From: Lewinellaceae bacterium
Lineage (GTDB): Bacteria; Bacteroidota; Bacteroidia; Chitinophagales; Saprospiraceae
Assembly: GCA_016710765.1 (NCBI GenBank)
Contig: JADJUJ010000002.1
Location: forward strand, 1 to 64,000
Direction: 5' to 3'
Length of the DNA: 64,000 nt
This document shows, piece by piece, positions 1 to 9,015 of the stretch (position 1 is its first letter; each line of letters opens with the position of its first letter). The position numbers and the translations under genes were made by a program. The notes beneath the pieces were generated by a model that was not told the origin of the DNA, did no database searches, and saw only the letters and a program-made list of their open reading frames with translations.

Positions 1-1887
1 TGCTGTTGGGTGGCCTTTTTCCTGTTTTATGGCATTCAATCAGTTCGGGAAAAAAAGCCTGGTTGACTGGGCAAAGGCTGCGGGTATTGCAGCATTGGCC
101 ATCGGACTCAGGTTTGCCAGCAATGCAGCCCGCTTGTGGCCAACGTTGGAGTACAGCCAGGAAACCATCCGTGGTAAATCGGAATTGAGCCAAAAATCCA
201 GCAAAGGCGACGGCCTTGACAAAGACTACCTCTTCGGATGGAGCCACGGGTAGGCGAATCTCTTACCCTGCTGGTTCCACATTATGCAGGTAGCGGGGCA
301 GGGAGAACTTTAAAGGGACCAAACTCTACAATGCCGTTCAACCACAGGCAAGAAACCAAATTGGTGGCTTGTTTTATACCGGTACGCAACCATTTTTAGG
401 CACGACCATCTATTTTGGGATTGTCGCCTGCCTCTTTTTTCGCCGGGGCAATACTGGCCGAAGGCGCTGCCCGATGGTGGTTGCTCAGGTACACTCTTGA
501 TGGTATCCATTGCCTGGGGAAAGAACTTTTTCCTGAACGACGTGCTGTACGATTACTTGCCCATGTTCAACAAGTTCCGGGCCGTTTCGATGGCGCTGGG
601 GCCTGCACAATGGTGCTTGGCAGCCCTTGCTGCTATTGGGCTCAAAATGACCGATACAGCAAAATATCCGTTGACCGCCGTAAAAAGCGCTTTACATTGC
701 TTCCGGCCTGACCGCATTGCTGGTGTTGGTGGCCTGGATGACGGGCGGTGGCAACGGTCAAAATGATGATGCCGGACTGGGGCAAAACAACCCGCTCCTT
801 GAACTACTCCATACAAGACCGTGCAGACCTGCTTCAAAGCGATGTGCTGTAGCTTCCTGTTCTTTATTTTGCTGAGCACCGGACTCATTTGGTTCTACCT
901 GAAGGGGAAGCATCAAAGCGGTGATCATGGTTCCGGTTATTGATGTTGCTGGCCCTGGCCGACCAATGGCAGGTTTGTGCCCGTTCATCTCTTCCGATAA
1001 GTATGTTACGCGGACCCGCTCTCTGACGCCACCTGCGCCAGAGCCCTACGACCTAAAAATTCTGCAACGAGGATCTCAGTTACCGGGTATTGGACCTTGC
1101 TCGCGGAAGCATTACCACCAACTATACCCCTTCCTATTACCACAAAAGTTTGAGTGGTTATCACGCCGCCAAATTGCAGCGTTATCAGGAAGTGATCGAC
1201 ACCTTCCTCACCGCCGACCCGGCCAGCAATCTTCATATTGTAGGAATGCTCAACGGGCGTTACATCATCAACCCACAGGGCGAACGATACGCAACCCATG
1301 GCACTCGGAAACGCCTGGTTTTGTGCAGCATGTCGACATTGTGCCGAATGCAGATGCTGAAATTCATGCTTTGCACACGCTCAACCCAAAGGATACTGCC
1401 GTGGTGCAAGCCGATGCAGCGGAAGCAGCCGGGATAAAAGGTTTTGAACCCCGTCCCGACAGCACGGCAAGCATCATTCTGAGCGCTTATCATCCTGAAA
1501 AATGGAGTACACGTATTCTGCGGCATCCGACCAGTTGCGGTGTTCTCCGAAGTATATTACCCACCGGCAAAAGGCTGGAAATGTTTCTTGAACGGTCAGC
1601 CGGCGCCCGATTTCTTTAAGGTTGATTATCTGTTGCGGGGCATGAAACTTCCTGCAGGAAGGGACATGAAACTCGAGATGCGTTTCGAGCCCCAATCGTT
1701 CTACAAAGGCCCCTAATTGCATTTCGGTGCTTCAGCCATCGCCATGTTGCTATTTCTGGGAGGATTGTTCTTCTGGTTCAAAGGTAAACCAGAACCAGTG
1801 GCCACACATTTAGATGAGATCGAGCCAGAAGACAAGCCAGTAGCCGCCAAACCAAGTTCATCAAACAAGCCTAAAAAGCGCAAATAA
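1..1887 (+). pseudogene. YfhO-type multi-pass membrane protein, left-truncated and frame-broken
   Basis: Fragments in all three plus frames read in order as one Bacteroidota YfhO-family membrane protein (large proteins thought to act in glycan or lipoteichoic-acid glycosylation). Pieces seen: LWPTLEYSQETIRG then GLDKDYLFGWSHG (frame 2, to about 250), GESLTLLVPHYAG (about 253-290), FYTGTQPFLGTTIYFGIVA (about 370-430), YDYLPMFNKFRAVSMALG (about 550-605), and near the end YLLRGMKLPAGRD followed by a last membrane helix and a lysine-rich tail ending at the TAA at 1885-1887. Besides several frame changes there is an in-frame TAA at 1714-1716. The N-terminus lies left of the window. Either a decayed gene or a badly sequenced contig end; the many frameshifts in neighbouring genes favour sequence error. 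The family call rests on remembered motifs. Confidence 0.6.
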
Positions 1888-1893
1888 TACTGC

Positions 1894-2589
1894 ATGTCAG
1901 GTGTGATTGAAAAGATCAGGAAGCATTATTTTAACGGGCTCAACGTACCCAAAGAAACGTACAGCCTTCAACTGTTGCAAGACTTGCTTCAAGACTTTGG
2001 CTACATTCCAGTTGCCAACTCTGCCATGGCATTTCAAAGCATTAATACCATTTGCAACGATATTCTGTACAACGGCAGGAAGGGGATCATAGAGTTTGGC
2101 TCCGGGATTTCCACCTTGGTCATTGCCAACCTCATCCATAAAACAGGCCTGGAATGCCGGTTTTACAGCGTGGAAAACAATGCCATCTGGATTGATATTT
2201 TGGAGGGGCAATTGCAAAAAGCAGGCTATCTAAGTACGTTCAATTTCTGCATGCGCCATCCATCAAACATCCACTGGCGCTGGATCAAAACCAGTGGTAC
2301 GACATGGAGCCCCACCGAAAAGCCCTGGAAGGCCAGGTCTTTGATGTTGTGCTCATTGATGGCCCTGAAGCGCATACCCGCCATTCGCTTGGCCCGATAT
2401 CCTGCCATGCCTTTCATGATGGACTACCTCGACAAGGAGCGTTATTTCCTGCTCCTGGACGATGCCGCAAGGCCGGGCGAAAGGGATATCAGAAAGCGAT
2501 GGAAAAGAGAATTAGGGCTAAAATTTGACATAAAAGTATCAAAATCAGCCTGTTGTATCAAAGGTCAACATTTCAACCCGGTTACTTAA
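1894..2589 (+). CDS. SAM-dependent methyltransferase-like protein, two compensating frameshifts
   Basis: The first 110 residues run in one frame and contain a Rossmann methyltransferase start: IIEFGSGISTLVIANLI (SAM-binding glycine loop) and FYSVENN (acidic end of strand 2). From about 2230 to 2395 the sense reading moves to the +2 frame (KYVQFLHAPSIKHPLALDQ, then VFDVVLIDGPEAHTRHS), after which the first frame resumes with ARYPAMPFMMDYLDKERYF and runs to the stop at 2587-2589. The shifts compensate, so an uninterrupted 231-codon frame exists, but its middle third is nonsense. It starts 6 bases after the YfhO stop, on the same strand, and converges with the glycosyltransferase that ends at 2582 (8-base overlap of 3' ends). 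Substrate unknown; location next to glycan genes suggests sugar or surface-molecule modification. Confidence 0.6.
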   Translation: MSGVIEKIRKHYFNGLNVPKETYSLQLLQDLLQDFGYIPVANSAMAFQSINTICNDILYNGRKGIIEFGSGISTLVIANLIHKTGLECRFYSVENNAIWIDILEGQLQKAGYLSTFNFCMRHPSNIHWRWIKTSGTTWSPTEKPWKARSLMLCSLMALKRIPAIRLARYPAMPFMMDYLDKERYFLLLDDAARPGERDIRKRWKRELGLKFDIKVSKSACCIKGQHFNPVT

Positions 2590-3726
2590 TGCTTTTTTGC
2601 AGGATGTCCATAAAGCCGTCCGCATAGGTTTCATCGGAAAAATAGCGGCAGGCATGCGCGTGTGCTTTTTCCTGCAATAGTTTGCACTCCATGGGCTCAA
2701 GCCCTACCGCTTTTCCCATTTTTTCAGCCAATTCAGCTGTCGAATGGTACAAAAAGCCGTTTTCCCCATCTGTAATGATTTCCGGGGTAGCGCCCCCCTG
2801 GTAGCCAATCACGATTTTGCCATACGACATCGCCTCTGCGGTTACGCGGCCCATGGCTTCCTGGTGGCTGCACATCAGCACCGCCTCCGATTTCTGATAG
2901 AGTAGGGAAGGGTTGGGCACAAAACCGGTAAATTGAACGGCCTCTGAAAGCCCTAGCCGGCTGGCCAGGCGCTTAAGGCGATAAGTGTAAAGAATCCGAC
3001 CGTTTCCGGCTATGGTCAGCCGGGCTTGCGGGAATTGGCGGTAAACGGGCGCAAAAGCGCGTATCGCTTCCAATTGTCCTTTTGCCGGATGCAACAAACC
3101 GATGATCAGGAAATTAAACTTTGCAGCCTCTTTTGGGAGGCCTCCGGTTGCATACGCGATTGCAGTAGGGAAAGCGTACCAACACCATTGAACAGAACAT
3201 ATTCAGGCGTTTGCGGCAGAAGTTGCCAGGCAGATTCAATTGCCCTGGATATGCAAATGACGGCACTCGCAGCGGCCATTTTCTTTTTGGTAAATGCCTT
3301 GCTGTACGGAAAAACCAGTTTGTAATCCGACCAACCAAATTCACGGATATGCCAAACGTGTGGTTTTTTCAATTTTTCAGACAAGCGCCAGCCCAGGTGT
3401 ACCACCGAGGTATTGCTGTGAATAACATCTGGGTTAAATGCCGCAACAGCGCGCAACACCCTTGGAAACACGAAGAACCGGGTATGCAATCGCAGCAAAA
3501 AAAAGGCGTATAGACGGAGCGAAAAAATGGTGTAGGCCGCATTTGAGAATGGAAATGCCTGAAAATCAATGCCTTCTTTTTCAAGCACCTCGGTCAATGG
3601 TCCGGTTCCCGGGCAAAGTACCAATGCCGTAACGTTGTGCTTCCGTGTCAGCTGCAATATGAGGTGAAGCAGCGACCGGTTGGCGCCAAGCATATCGGTA
3701 TAGTGCGTTATAAATACAATTCGCAT
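2582..3726 (-). CDS. Glycosyltransferase family 4-like, one frameshift
   Basis: GT-B glycosyltransferase of about 381 residues once a single-base shift near 3170-3180 is corrected. N-terminal half: starts MRIVFITHYTDMLGANRSLL (acceptor side) and contains DVIHSNTSVVHLG and ICISRAIESA. C-terminal half: KFNFLIIGLLHPAKGQ, then LTIAGNG, VQFTGFVPN, and the nucleotide-sugar motif SHQEAMGRVTAEAMSYGKIV (E-x7-E type) followed by GGATPEIITDGENGFL. The ATG at 3726-3724 overlaps the TAA of the upstream flippase by one base (TAATG), so translation is probably coupled. Third gene of the minus-strand glycan operon. Sugar donor and acceptor cannot be told. The frameshift is probably a sequencing indel because both halves are intact. 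Confidence 0.75.
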
Positions 3727-5162
3727 TAGCGTGTCATCATTTGTCGGATTTCCTGCATCAAATGCGGTCTGAAACGAAACAAACCATAAAGGTAAACCAT
3801 CCCTCCAATAAGGCCATACAACACCAATGCCAGAATGCCAGATAGTTGAAAGGCTGAACAAACCGCGAGTGCGGTACCAAAGCCCAGGATCGCGAAAAAC
3901 GATTCGATGTGAAATTGCTTAAAGAAATCCAGCCAACTGGCTTCCACCAGTGGTTTCAAAATCAGGTAGTAAAAGGGCAGCAACAGCAACAGGTTAAAAA
4001 CCAACATCGCGATCAGGATGCCTTGAAGGCCTTGCTGGCTTCCGATGGCCACTGCCAATCCGATCCCAACAAATGCGATGATATTGAGGTAAAATGACAC
4101 ATTGGCTTTGCCTTTTGCCAATGCGGCAGAGCCCAACGGATTGACCAGCGCACGCAGAAGAAAACACAAGGCAAGCCATTGAAAGGGTAGGGCGCCGGTG
4201 GCCCAGCGCGCGTCGAAAAACACCGGAATAATCAGCGCTGCACCGATGGCGCAAGCCAGATAAATGGGAATATTGATGGCCGCCACCAGGTGAACGGAGC
4301 GAAGGGCGATGTTTTTAAAGCGGGCCTGCTCTTTTTGTACTTTGGCCATCACCGGATAGGTCACTTTGGTCACAATAGGATTGATAACATACCAGGGCTG
4401 GATCAGCAATCGCCGCATCACGCCATAAACCCCCAGGGTTTCTGCACCCATCCATCGGCCAATTAAGATGGAGTCGAGGTTGATGGCAATGTATCCGATA
4501 AGTTTTTCCATCATCTGGTACATCCCAAAGTTCATAAACGGTGCAACCGCCGCCTTGGAGAAGTACAACTTGGGGCGATGGAGCGACCTTCCAATCCAGA
4601 TTATCGACAGGGTGCTTACCACTGTTTTGGCCAGTGCGCCACCTACGAGGGCATAGGCGCCAAAATCGCGAAAGGCCATCACTATCGCTGTTGCAAAGCC
4701 AATAACAAAGGAAATGACTTCAATTATGGCCAATCGCTTAAACAGCAATGATTTTTGCAAAATGGCCTGGTATTGCATGGCAAGTCCGCTCAACAAAAAT
4801 GCCGGTACAATCCAGCGGAGCATGTTGTCCAGGTCGTTTATGTGAAAAAAACGCGCAATGGCGGGCGCCAAGAACCAAACCAGAGCACCCATCAGCCAGC
4901 TCATGGCAACATTCAACCAATACAATGAACTCAGTTGTTCTTGGGTAGTATCTTGTTCCCGGATAATAGCATTGCTGAAACCCATATCAACCAACTGAAT
5001 AGAAAGCCCCAGGGCAATGCTCACTACTTCCATGGCGCCAAAGTCGCTCGGCTTTAGCAAATGGGTAAGCAACCAGGTTTGGATGAGCCCTCCGGCAGCC
5101 AGAGTACCCGCAGAAACGGTAGTCCACCGAACGCCCTTAATGGCTTTATCCTTCCAGTTCAC
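3726..5162 (-). CDS. MOP-superfamily polysaccharide flippase (Wzx/WzxC-like)
   Basis: 478 residues, about 12-14 hydrophobic helices, no signal peptide. The N-terminal stretch GVRWTTVSAGTLAAGGLIQT, then LKPSDFGAMEV and VDMGFSNAIIREQD, are typical of the polysaccharide biosynthesis/MOP flippase family, which moves undecaprenyl-linked or lipid-linked sugars across the inner membrane. Start is GTG at 5162-5160, directly after the TGA of the corrected upstream methyltransferase (TGAGTG); the nearby in-frame-looking ATG at 5166 belongs to another frame that stops quickly. Its own TAA overlaps the next gene's ATG. The tight packing argues for one transcript with the flanking methyltransferase and glycosyltransferase. 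Intact reading frame. Confidence 0.85.
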   Translation of the reverse strand: MNWKDKAIKGVRWTTVSAGTLAAGGLIQTWLLTHLLKPSDFGAMEVVSIALGLSIQLVDMGFSNAIIREQDTTQEQLSSLYWLNVAMSWLMGALVWFLAPAIARFFHINDLDNMLRWIVPAFLLSGLAMQYQAILQKSLLFKRLAIIEVISFVIGFATAIVMAFRDFGAYALVGGALAKTVVSTLSIIWIGRSLHRPKLYFSKAAVAPFMNFGMYQMMEKLIGYIAINLDSILIGRWMGAETLGVYGVMRRLLIQPWYVINPIVTKVTYPVMAKVQKEQARFKNIALRSVHLVAAINIPIYLACAIGAALIIPVFFDARWATGALPFQWLALCFLLRALVNPLGSAALAKGKANVSFYLNIIAFVGIGLAVAIGSQQGLQGILIAMLVFNLLLLLPFYYLILKPLVEASWLDFFKQFHIESFFAILGFGTALAVCSAFQLSGILALVLYGLIGGMVYLYGLFRFRPHLMQEIRQMMTR

Positions 5163-5894
5163 TCATTTGATGCAGTAATAGATGTCTTCTTCTGTCAGGA
5201 GTCCTAGCCGAAAACGGTCGGCTTTGGAAAGGATTGCACGAAATCATCTCTTTTTACCGTAAAACCGGCATTTTCCAGGCGTTTTCCAAAGTCCATACCA
5301 TATTGCCGCACGTGGTCGCTTTGCCCGTAAGCCTTCAAACGGGCTTCTGGGTCGGTGATGCTCGCGTCCTCAAAGGTTTTTTCCAGATTCGCATCAATGG
5401 GAACCAGCATTATCGCCCAGCCACCCGGCTTCAGCACGCGGTGTATTTCCTTCATGGCTTTGGCATCGTCGGGTACATGCTCGAGCACATGGCTGCAAAT
5501 CACAGCGTCGAAATGCGCATCGGGGTATTGAATGTCGGTAATGTCCATGTTTACCGTGCCGGCAGGGTAGTGGTAGCCCGGATCAAACTTGTCGGCAGGT
5601 ACATATTGGATACCCGGCAAGGTTTTGAACTTCCGGAACAACATCTTCTCGGGTGAAACATGCAGCAGGGAGAGGTTTTCTCGCAGCAAGCTTGTTTTGC
5701 TGCAGGTACATCCAAATCAGTCGTTGCCGTTCCAGCGACTGGCAGCGGGGACATTGGGCGTTGGGGCGTTTGGCGACGCCATAGGGAAGGAAGGCAAGGG
5801 CGTGAAAATCGCAAATTGGGCAGTAATTATTCGAGCCACGCAATAAGGGCACCCGAATCAATTGGAGCGCTTTATTGACAATTTTTTGAACCAT
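5163..5894 (-). CDS. Class I SAM methyltransferase with N-terminal zinc-ribbon-like segment, two frameshifts
   Basis: About 243 residues after correction. N-terminus MVQKIVNKALQLIRVP leads into a Cys motif, CPICDF ... CPRCQSLERQRLIW (residues about 26-65), likely a small zinc ribbon. The methyltransferase domain follows: NLSLLHVSPE, VNMDITDIQYPD, FDAVICSHVLEHVPDD, EIHRVLKPGGWAIMLVP. One shift lies near 5690-5700 between the ribbon and the catalytic domain. A second near 5228 hides the true C-terminus, which reads ADRFRLGLLTEEDIYYCIK and stops at TGA 5165-5163, abutting the flippase GTG. This architecture occurs beside Bacteroidota capsule or LPS glycosyltransferases. The ATG at 5894-5892 is chosen because the sequence is family-like from there. 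Confidence 0.75.
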
Positions 5895-6021
5895 AAGGAA
5901 AGTAACTTGGTTTAAGGCGGGCAAGGTACGTACTTTTCGCCCTTGTAATAACGCCGCTCCACACAAAGATGGTCGGTTTTATGGCAATCCCTGTCTTGGA
6001 TTGCCTATTTTTGTCGAACCT

Positions 6022-6564
6022 ATGCAGTACATCGTTTACGACCTGGAAGCCACTTGTTGGGAGCACATGCCAATCGGATATGTGCAGGAGACCATTGAAA
6101 TCGGAGCCTTCCGCATCAACCAGTATGGAGAAGTAAGGGGAAAGTTCAGTCGCTTCGTAAAACCGGTAGTGCATCCCAATCTTTCGCCATTTTGCCGGCA
6201 ACTCACCTCCATTACGCAGGAGGACATTAACCGGGCGGGTATCTTCCCCGATGTGATGGATGAATTCCTGGACTGGGCCAGGATTGACACCGATGACTAT
6301 GTGTTGTGCTCCTGGGGAAACTTTGACCGAAAGATGTTCGCCGCCGATTGCAGGTTGCACCGCATGGACGAACGTTGGACGGAGAAGCACATCAATCTCA
6401 AAGAGCAATATCGGCTGCTGAAAGGGATGCGCAATGGAATAGGGTTAAAGAAAGCCGTTGAAAAAGAAGGACACCTGTTCTCCGGGATTCATCACCGTGG
6501 CATCTCTGATGCGGAAAACCTTGTGAAGTTGTTTTTGCAGTATTTGGATCACTGGAACGTGTAG
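6022..6564 (+). CDS. DEDDh 3'-5' exonuclease, ERI1/3'hExo-like
   Basis: 180 residues, a single exonuclease domain. Opens with YDLEATCWE, the Exo I motif of the ERI1/3'hExo branch (catalytic Asp7 and Glu9); Exo II is LCSWGNFDRKMF; Exo III is GIHHRGISDAENL with the catalytic His and Asp. The family trims 3' ends of RNA or single-stranded DNA with two metal ions; bacterial members are often labelled KinA-inhibitor-like exonucleases. ATG at 6022 is preferred over the upstream TTG at 6001 because motif I then sits at the usual position. A TAnnTTTG-type -7 box, TATTTTTG at 6006-6013, would give a very short leader. Divergent from the glycan operon. Confidence 0.85.
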   Translation: MQYIVYDLEATCWEHMPIGYVQETIEIGAFRINQYGEVRGKFSRFVKPVVHPNLSPFCRQLTSITQEDINRAGIFPDVMDEFLDWARIDTDDYVLCSWGNFDRKMFAADCRLHRMDERWTEKHINLKEQYRLLKGMRNGIGLKKAVEKEGHLFSGIHHRGISDAENLVKLFLQYLDHWNV

Positions 6565-6662
6565 ATTACGCTTTAATGCCTGCATATTTATATTGGACGG
6601 CCATGTCTACGTCCTTAAAATGTGACAAACCGAGTGCATGCTGCAATTTGCTATCGATAGCT

Positions 6663-6670
6663 TATATTTG
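6663..6670 (+). promoter_or_regulatory. Bacteroidota -7 promoter box for hepT/mntA
   Basis: TATATTTG matches the Bacteroidota sigma-ABfr -7 consensus TAnnTTTG exactly and lies 42 bases before the ATG at 6712. No convincing -33 TTTG at the usual spacing. Between the box and the ATG, a GC-rich stretch (6684-6701, containing GGGCCTGCCCGGGC) has partial dyad symmetry and could be an operator for the toxin-antitoxin pair; this part is speculative. Confidence 0.45.
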
Positions 6671-6711
6671 TATTATTAACGACCTTGGGCCTGCCCGGGC
6701 AATATTTGAAC

Positions 6712-7143
6712 ATGGATAATAAGGATATTCGCTGGCAACAACGATTTCAGAACTTTAAAACAGCCTTTTTGCGTTTAAAAGTAGCTGTAGAACTTCCTCA
6801 TCTTAACGAGTTGGAAAGAAATGGTCTTATCCAGCGTTTCGAATTTACACTTGAATTATCCTGGAAAGTCATGAAAGATTTTTTGGAATTCAAAGGATTT
6901 ACATTTAAGCCTGCTCCAAAGGATGTCTTTCGCCTGGCACAAGAGGCTGGTTATATTTCAAACGCCCAGGCGCTCATTGACGGATTGGATATCCGCAATG
7001 AGCTTTCACACGACTACAGTGGCGAAAAGTTTGAAAACTATGAAAGTCAATTGCGCACTGGAACCTATCCAGCGCTCTTTCAATTGAATCAATTTTATCA
7101 GGACGAATTTACCAAGGCACATGATAACCGAACGCAGCAATAA
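6712..7143 (+). CDS. HepT-like HEPN toxin (nucleotidyltransferase substrate-binding, HI0074 family)
   Basis: 143 residues, all-helical HEPN fold. The RX4HXY active-site motif is present as RNELSHDY (Arg95, His100, Tyr102). In the characterised HepT/MntA type VII systems this RNase toxin is silenced when MntA adds AMP to the motif tyrosine. The N-terminal ELERNGLIQRFEFTLELSWK is the typical HI0074 signature. ATG at 6712 is chosen over an upstream in-frame TTG at 6685, which lies between the promoter box and the ATG. The stop overlaps the start of the following nucleotidyltransferase by 23 bases, the usual toxin-antitoxin arrangement. The alternative is a non-toxic substrate-binding partner of the MNT protein. 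Confidence 0.85.
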   Translation: MDNKDIRWQQRFQNFKTAFLRLKVAVELPHLNELERNGLIQRFEFTLELSWKVMKDFLEFKGFTFKPAPKDVFRLAQEAGYISNAQALIDGLDIRNELSHDYSGEKFENYESQLRTGTYPALFQLNQFYQDEFTKAHDNRTQQ

Positions 7144-7456
7144 TTTTGGTTTGACCGAACGAGACTTGGCCACCATTCAGGAAATTTTTGGCCAGTTTCC
7201 TGAAATCCAAACGGTGTTTATTTTTGGCAGCCGTGCTAAAGGCAACTTCCGTACTGGCAGCGACATCGACCTGGCCATCATGCACCCGCCGGTGGGAAAC
7301 AATACACTGCTACGGCTTCGAAATGCATTTGAAGACAGCAGCCTTCCCTACAATGTTGATATTGTAAATTATCCCGCCCTGCAACACGCAGACCTTAAAG
7401 CGCATATTGATCGGGTAGGGCGCCTTTTTTATCAAGTGCGCGCATTGCAAGATTGA
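7121..7456 (+). CDS. MntA-like minimal nucleotidyltransferase antitoxin
   Basis: 111 residues. The GSX10DXD active-site motif of antitoxin nucleotidyltransferases is intact: FGSRAKGNFRTGSDIDLAI, Gly36-Ser37 and Asp48/Asp50; a third acidic residue comes from VDIVNY. It is expected to AMPylate the motif tyrosine of the HepT-like partner encoded just upstream, whose 3' end it overlaps by 23 bases. No extra domain. It converges with the arginine decarboxylase-like gene that ends near 7517. Function inferred from family and from the intact catalytic residues in both partners. Confidence 0.85.
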   Translation: MITERSNNFGLTERDLATIQEIFGQFPEIQTVFIFGSRAKGNFRTGSDIDLAIMHPPVGNNTLLRLRNAFEDSSLPYNVDIVNYPALQHADLKAHIDRVGRLFYQVRALQD

Positions 7457-7516
7457 TTGCGCCTGACTTGGTATACTGCTTACAGGCTTAAATCTTATGA
7501 AAGCTAAGCACAAGCA

Positions 7517-8934
7517 TCACGAAGCATACGGCGAGTCATAGCCCAAAATTTGCAACATGGAATTGGACTCCTGTTCTGCAAATACCTGCCAATCGGTAAA
7601 TTCACCGTAGTAATTTTTATCGATCAGAATATGTTTTGAGAGGGGAGGAGGCAATGCTTAAGTCCGCCGTATCCACTTAGCGCCTCCTGGTAGGCGCCTG
7701 TATGGAAGAAACCCAGTATGAGTGGATCGTCCTTGGCCTCATTGTAATTGGGCAGGTATACCTGGTTAATGTGCGCCTCTGAATTGTAGTAATCGGCATT
7801 GTCGCAACTGATGCCGCCGATGTTCACACGCTGGTATTCCTTGTCCCAGTGATTGATGGGCAGGAGGATAAAACGCTCCTTGATGCCCCATGCATCCGGG
7901 AGCGTGTTAATCAAAGAATTGTCGAGCATGTACCACTGCTCGGCATCGTTTTGCTGTTTTTTTCCAATAACTGAAAAAATCGTAGCACCACTTTCGCCGA
8001 CGGTGTACTTCCCAAACTCGGTGTAAATATCGGGTTCCGGAACACCTTCGTCGTTGCAAGCCTCTTTGATCATCCGTACAATTTCGTTGACCATGTAGGG
8101 GTATTCAAACTCGAAACCCAGCGAGTTGCGGATTGGCATGCCACCACCGATGTTTAGGCAAGTGAGGGTAGGACATACTTTCCGCAACTGACAATAAGTG
8201 TTAACGCCTTTTTTGAGCTCGGTCCAATAGTAAATGGAATCCTTGATACCGGTGTCCACAAAAAAGTGGAGCATTTTTAAATCAAACTTCGGGTTGTTGG
8301 CAAGCCGCTCCTGGTAGAACTGCATGACTTCCGATTGCCGAATCCCCAAACGCGAGGTGTAAAACTCAAAATTAGGCTCTTCTTCGGTGGCCATGCGCAG
8401 CCCAATGCTGCATTTGGGCACCTTGACAAACTCCTCGTACATGGTGAGTTCCGTTCCGTTGTCGCAAACAGGAATCACATTGTAAAAGCCCTCATTGATA
8501 AGGTGGGAAATCGCCTGGGCATATTGCCTGGGTTTGTACCCATTGTTGATGATAATGGTACCCTTGTTGATTTTACCCAGTTTGTACAGTCTCCACACCA
8601 GGTCGATGTCGAAAGCGGAAGAGGTTTCCAACTGCGTACCGTTTTCCAGTACCTCATTCAGCACAAAAGCAAAGTGGGAACTTTTGGTACAATAGCAGTA
8701 CACATATTTTCCATTGTAGCCGTAACGCTGGATAGCGTCGCGAAACAACTTCCGAGCCGTTTGGATCTTTTCTCCAATTTTGGGGAGAAAGGTCAATTTC
8801 AACGGCGAACCGTATTTTTTGACCAGATCATAAATGTCTATATCGTTGAATAACAGACGGTTTTCGGATAAGCTGAATCCGTCTTGGGGAAAATCAAAGG
8901 TCTGTGCGACCAGATCGAAATAGGAATTTCTCAT
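7517..8934 (-). CDS. PLP-dependent arginine decarboxylase-like enzyme (fold type III), C-terminal frameshift
   Basis: Alanine-racemase-fold decarboxylase, about 472 residues after correction. Schiff-base lysine region YCYCTKSSHFAF (about residue 80), phosphate-binding LNIGGGMP, C-terminal barrel region TEFGKYTVGESG and FHTGAYQEALSGYGG. The frame as sequenced stops at 7624, but the neighbouring frame continues the family C-terminus (KHILIDKNYYGEFTDW ... GYDSPYAS) to a TGA at 7519-7517, so one base is wrong near 7637 beside a short C run. Bacteroidota relatives of this length are usually called biosynthetic arginine decarboxylase (polyamine synthesis), although sequence alone does not separate arginine from other basic amino acids. 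Exact -7 box at 8986-8993. No other polyamine gene is in the window. Confidence 0.75.
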
Positions 8935-8985
8935 TGACTACCGGTGCAAATGCGCGGTGGAAAGGGATGTTTAAGTTAGAGGAGG

Positions 8986-8993
8986 CAAAGGTA
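8986..8993 (-). promoter_or_regulatory. Bacteroidota -7 promoter box for the decarboxylase gene
   Basis: On the minus strand this is TACCTTTG, an exact TAnnTTTG match, 51 bases upstream of the ATG at 8934 in an 81-base gap between two minus-strand genes. The -33 element is weak: a TTTTTTG lies upstream but too close. Confidence 0.45.
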
Positions 8994-9015
8994 AGCCTTT
9001 TCGCAAAAAATAAGG

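Noticed and set aside
6684..6701. Palindrome before hepT as a definite operator
   Set aside because: Symmetry is only partial and could be chance; left as a comment in the promoter entry.
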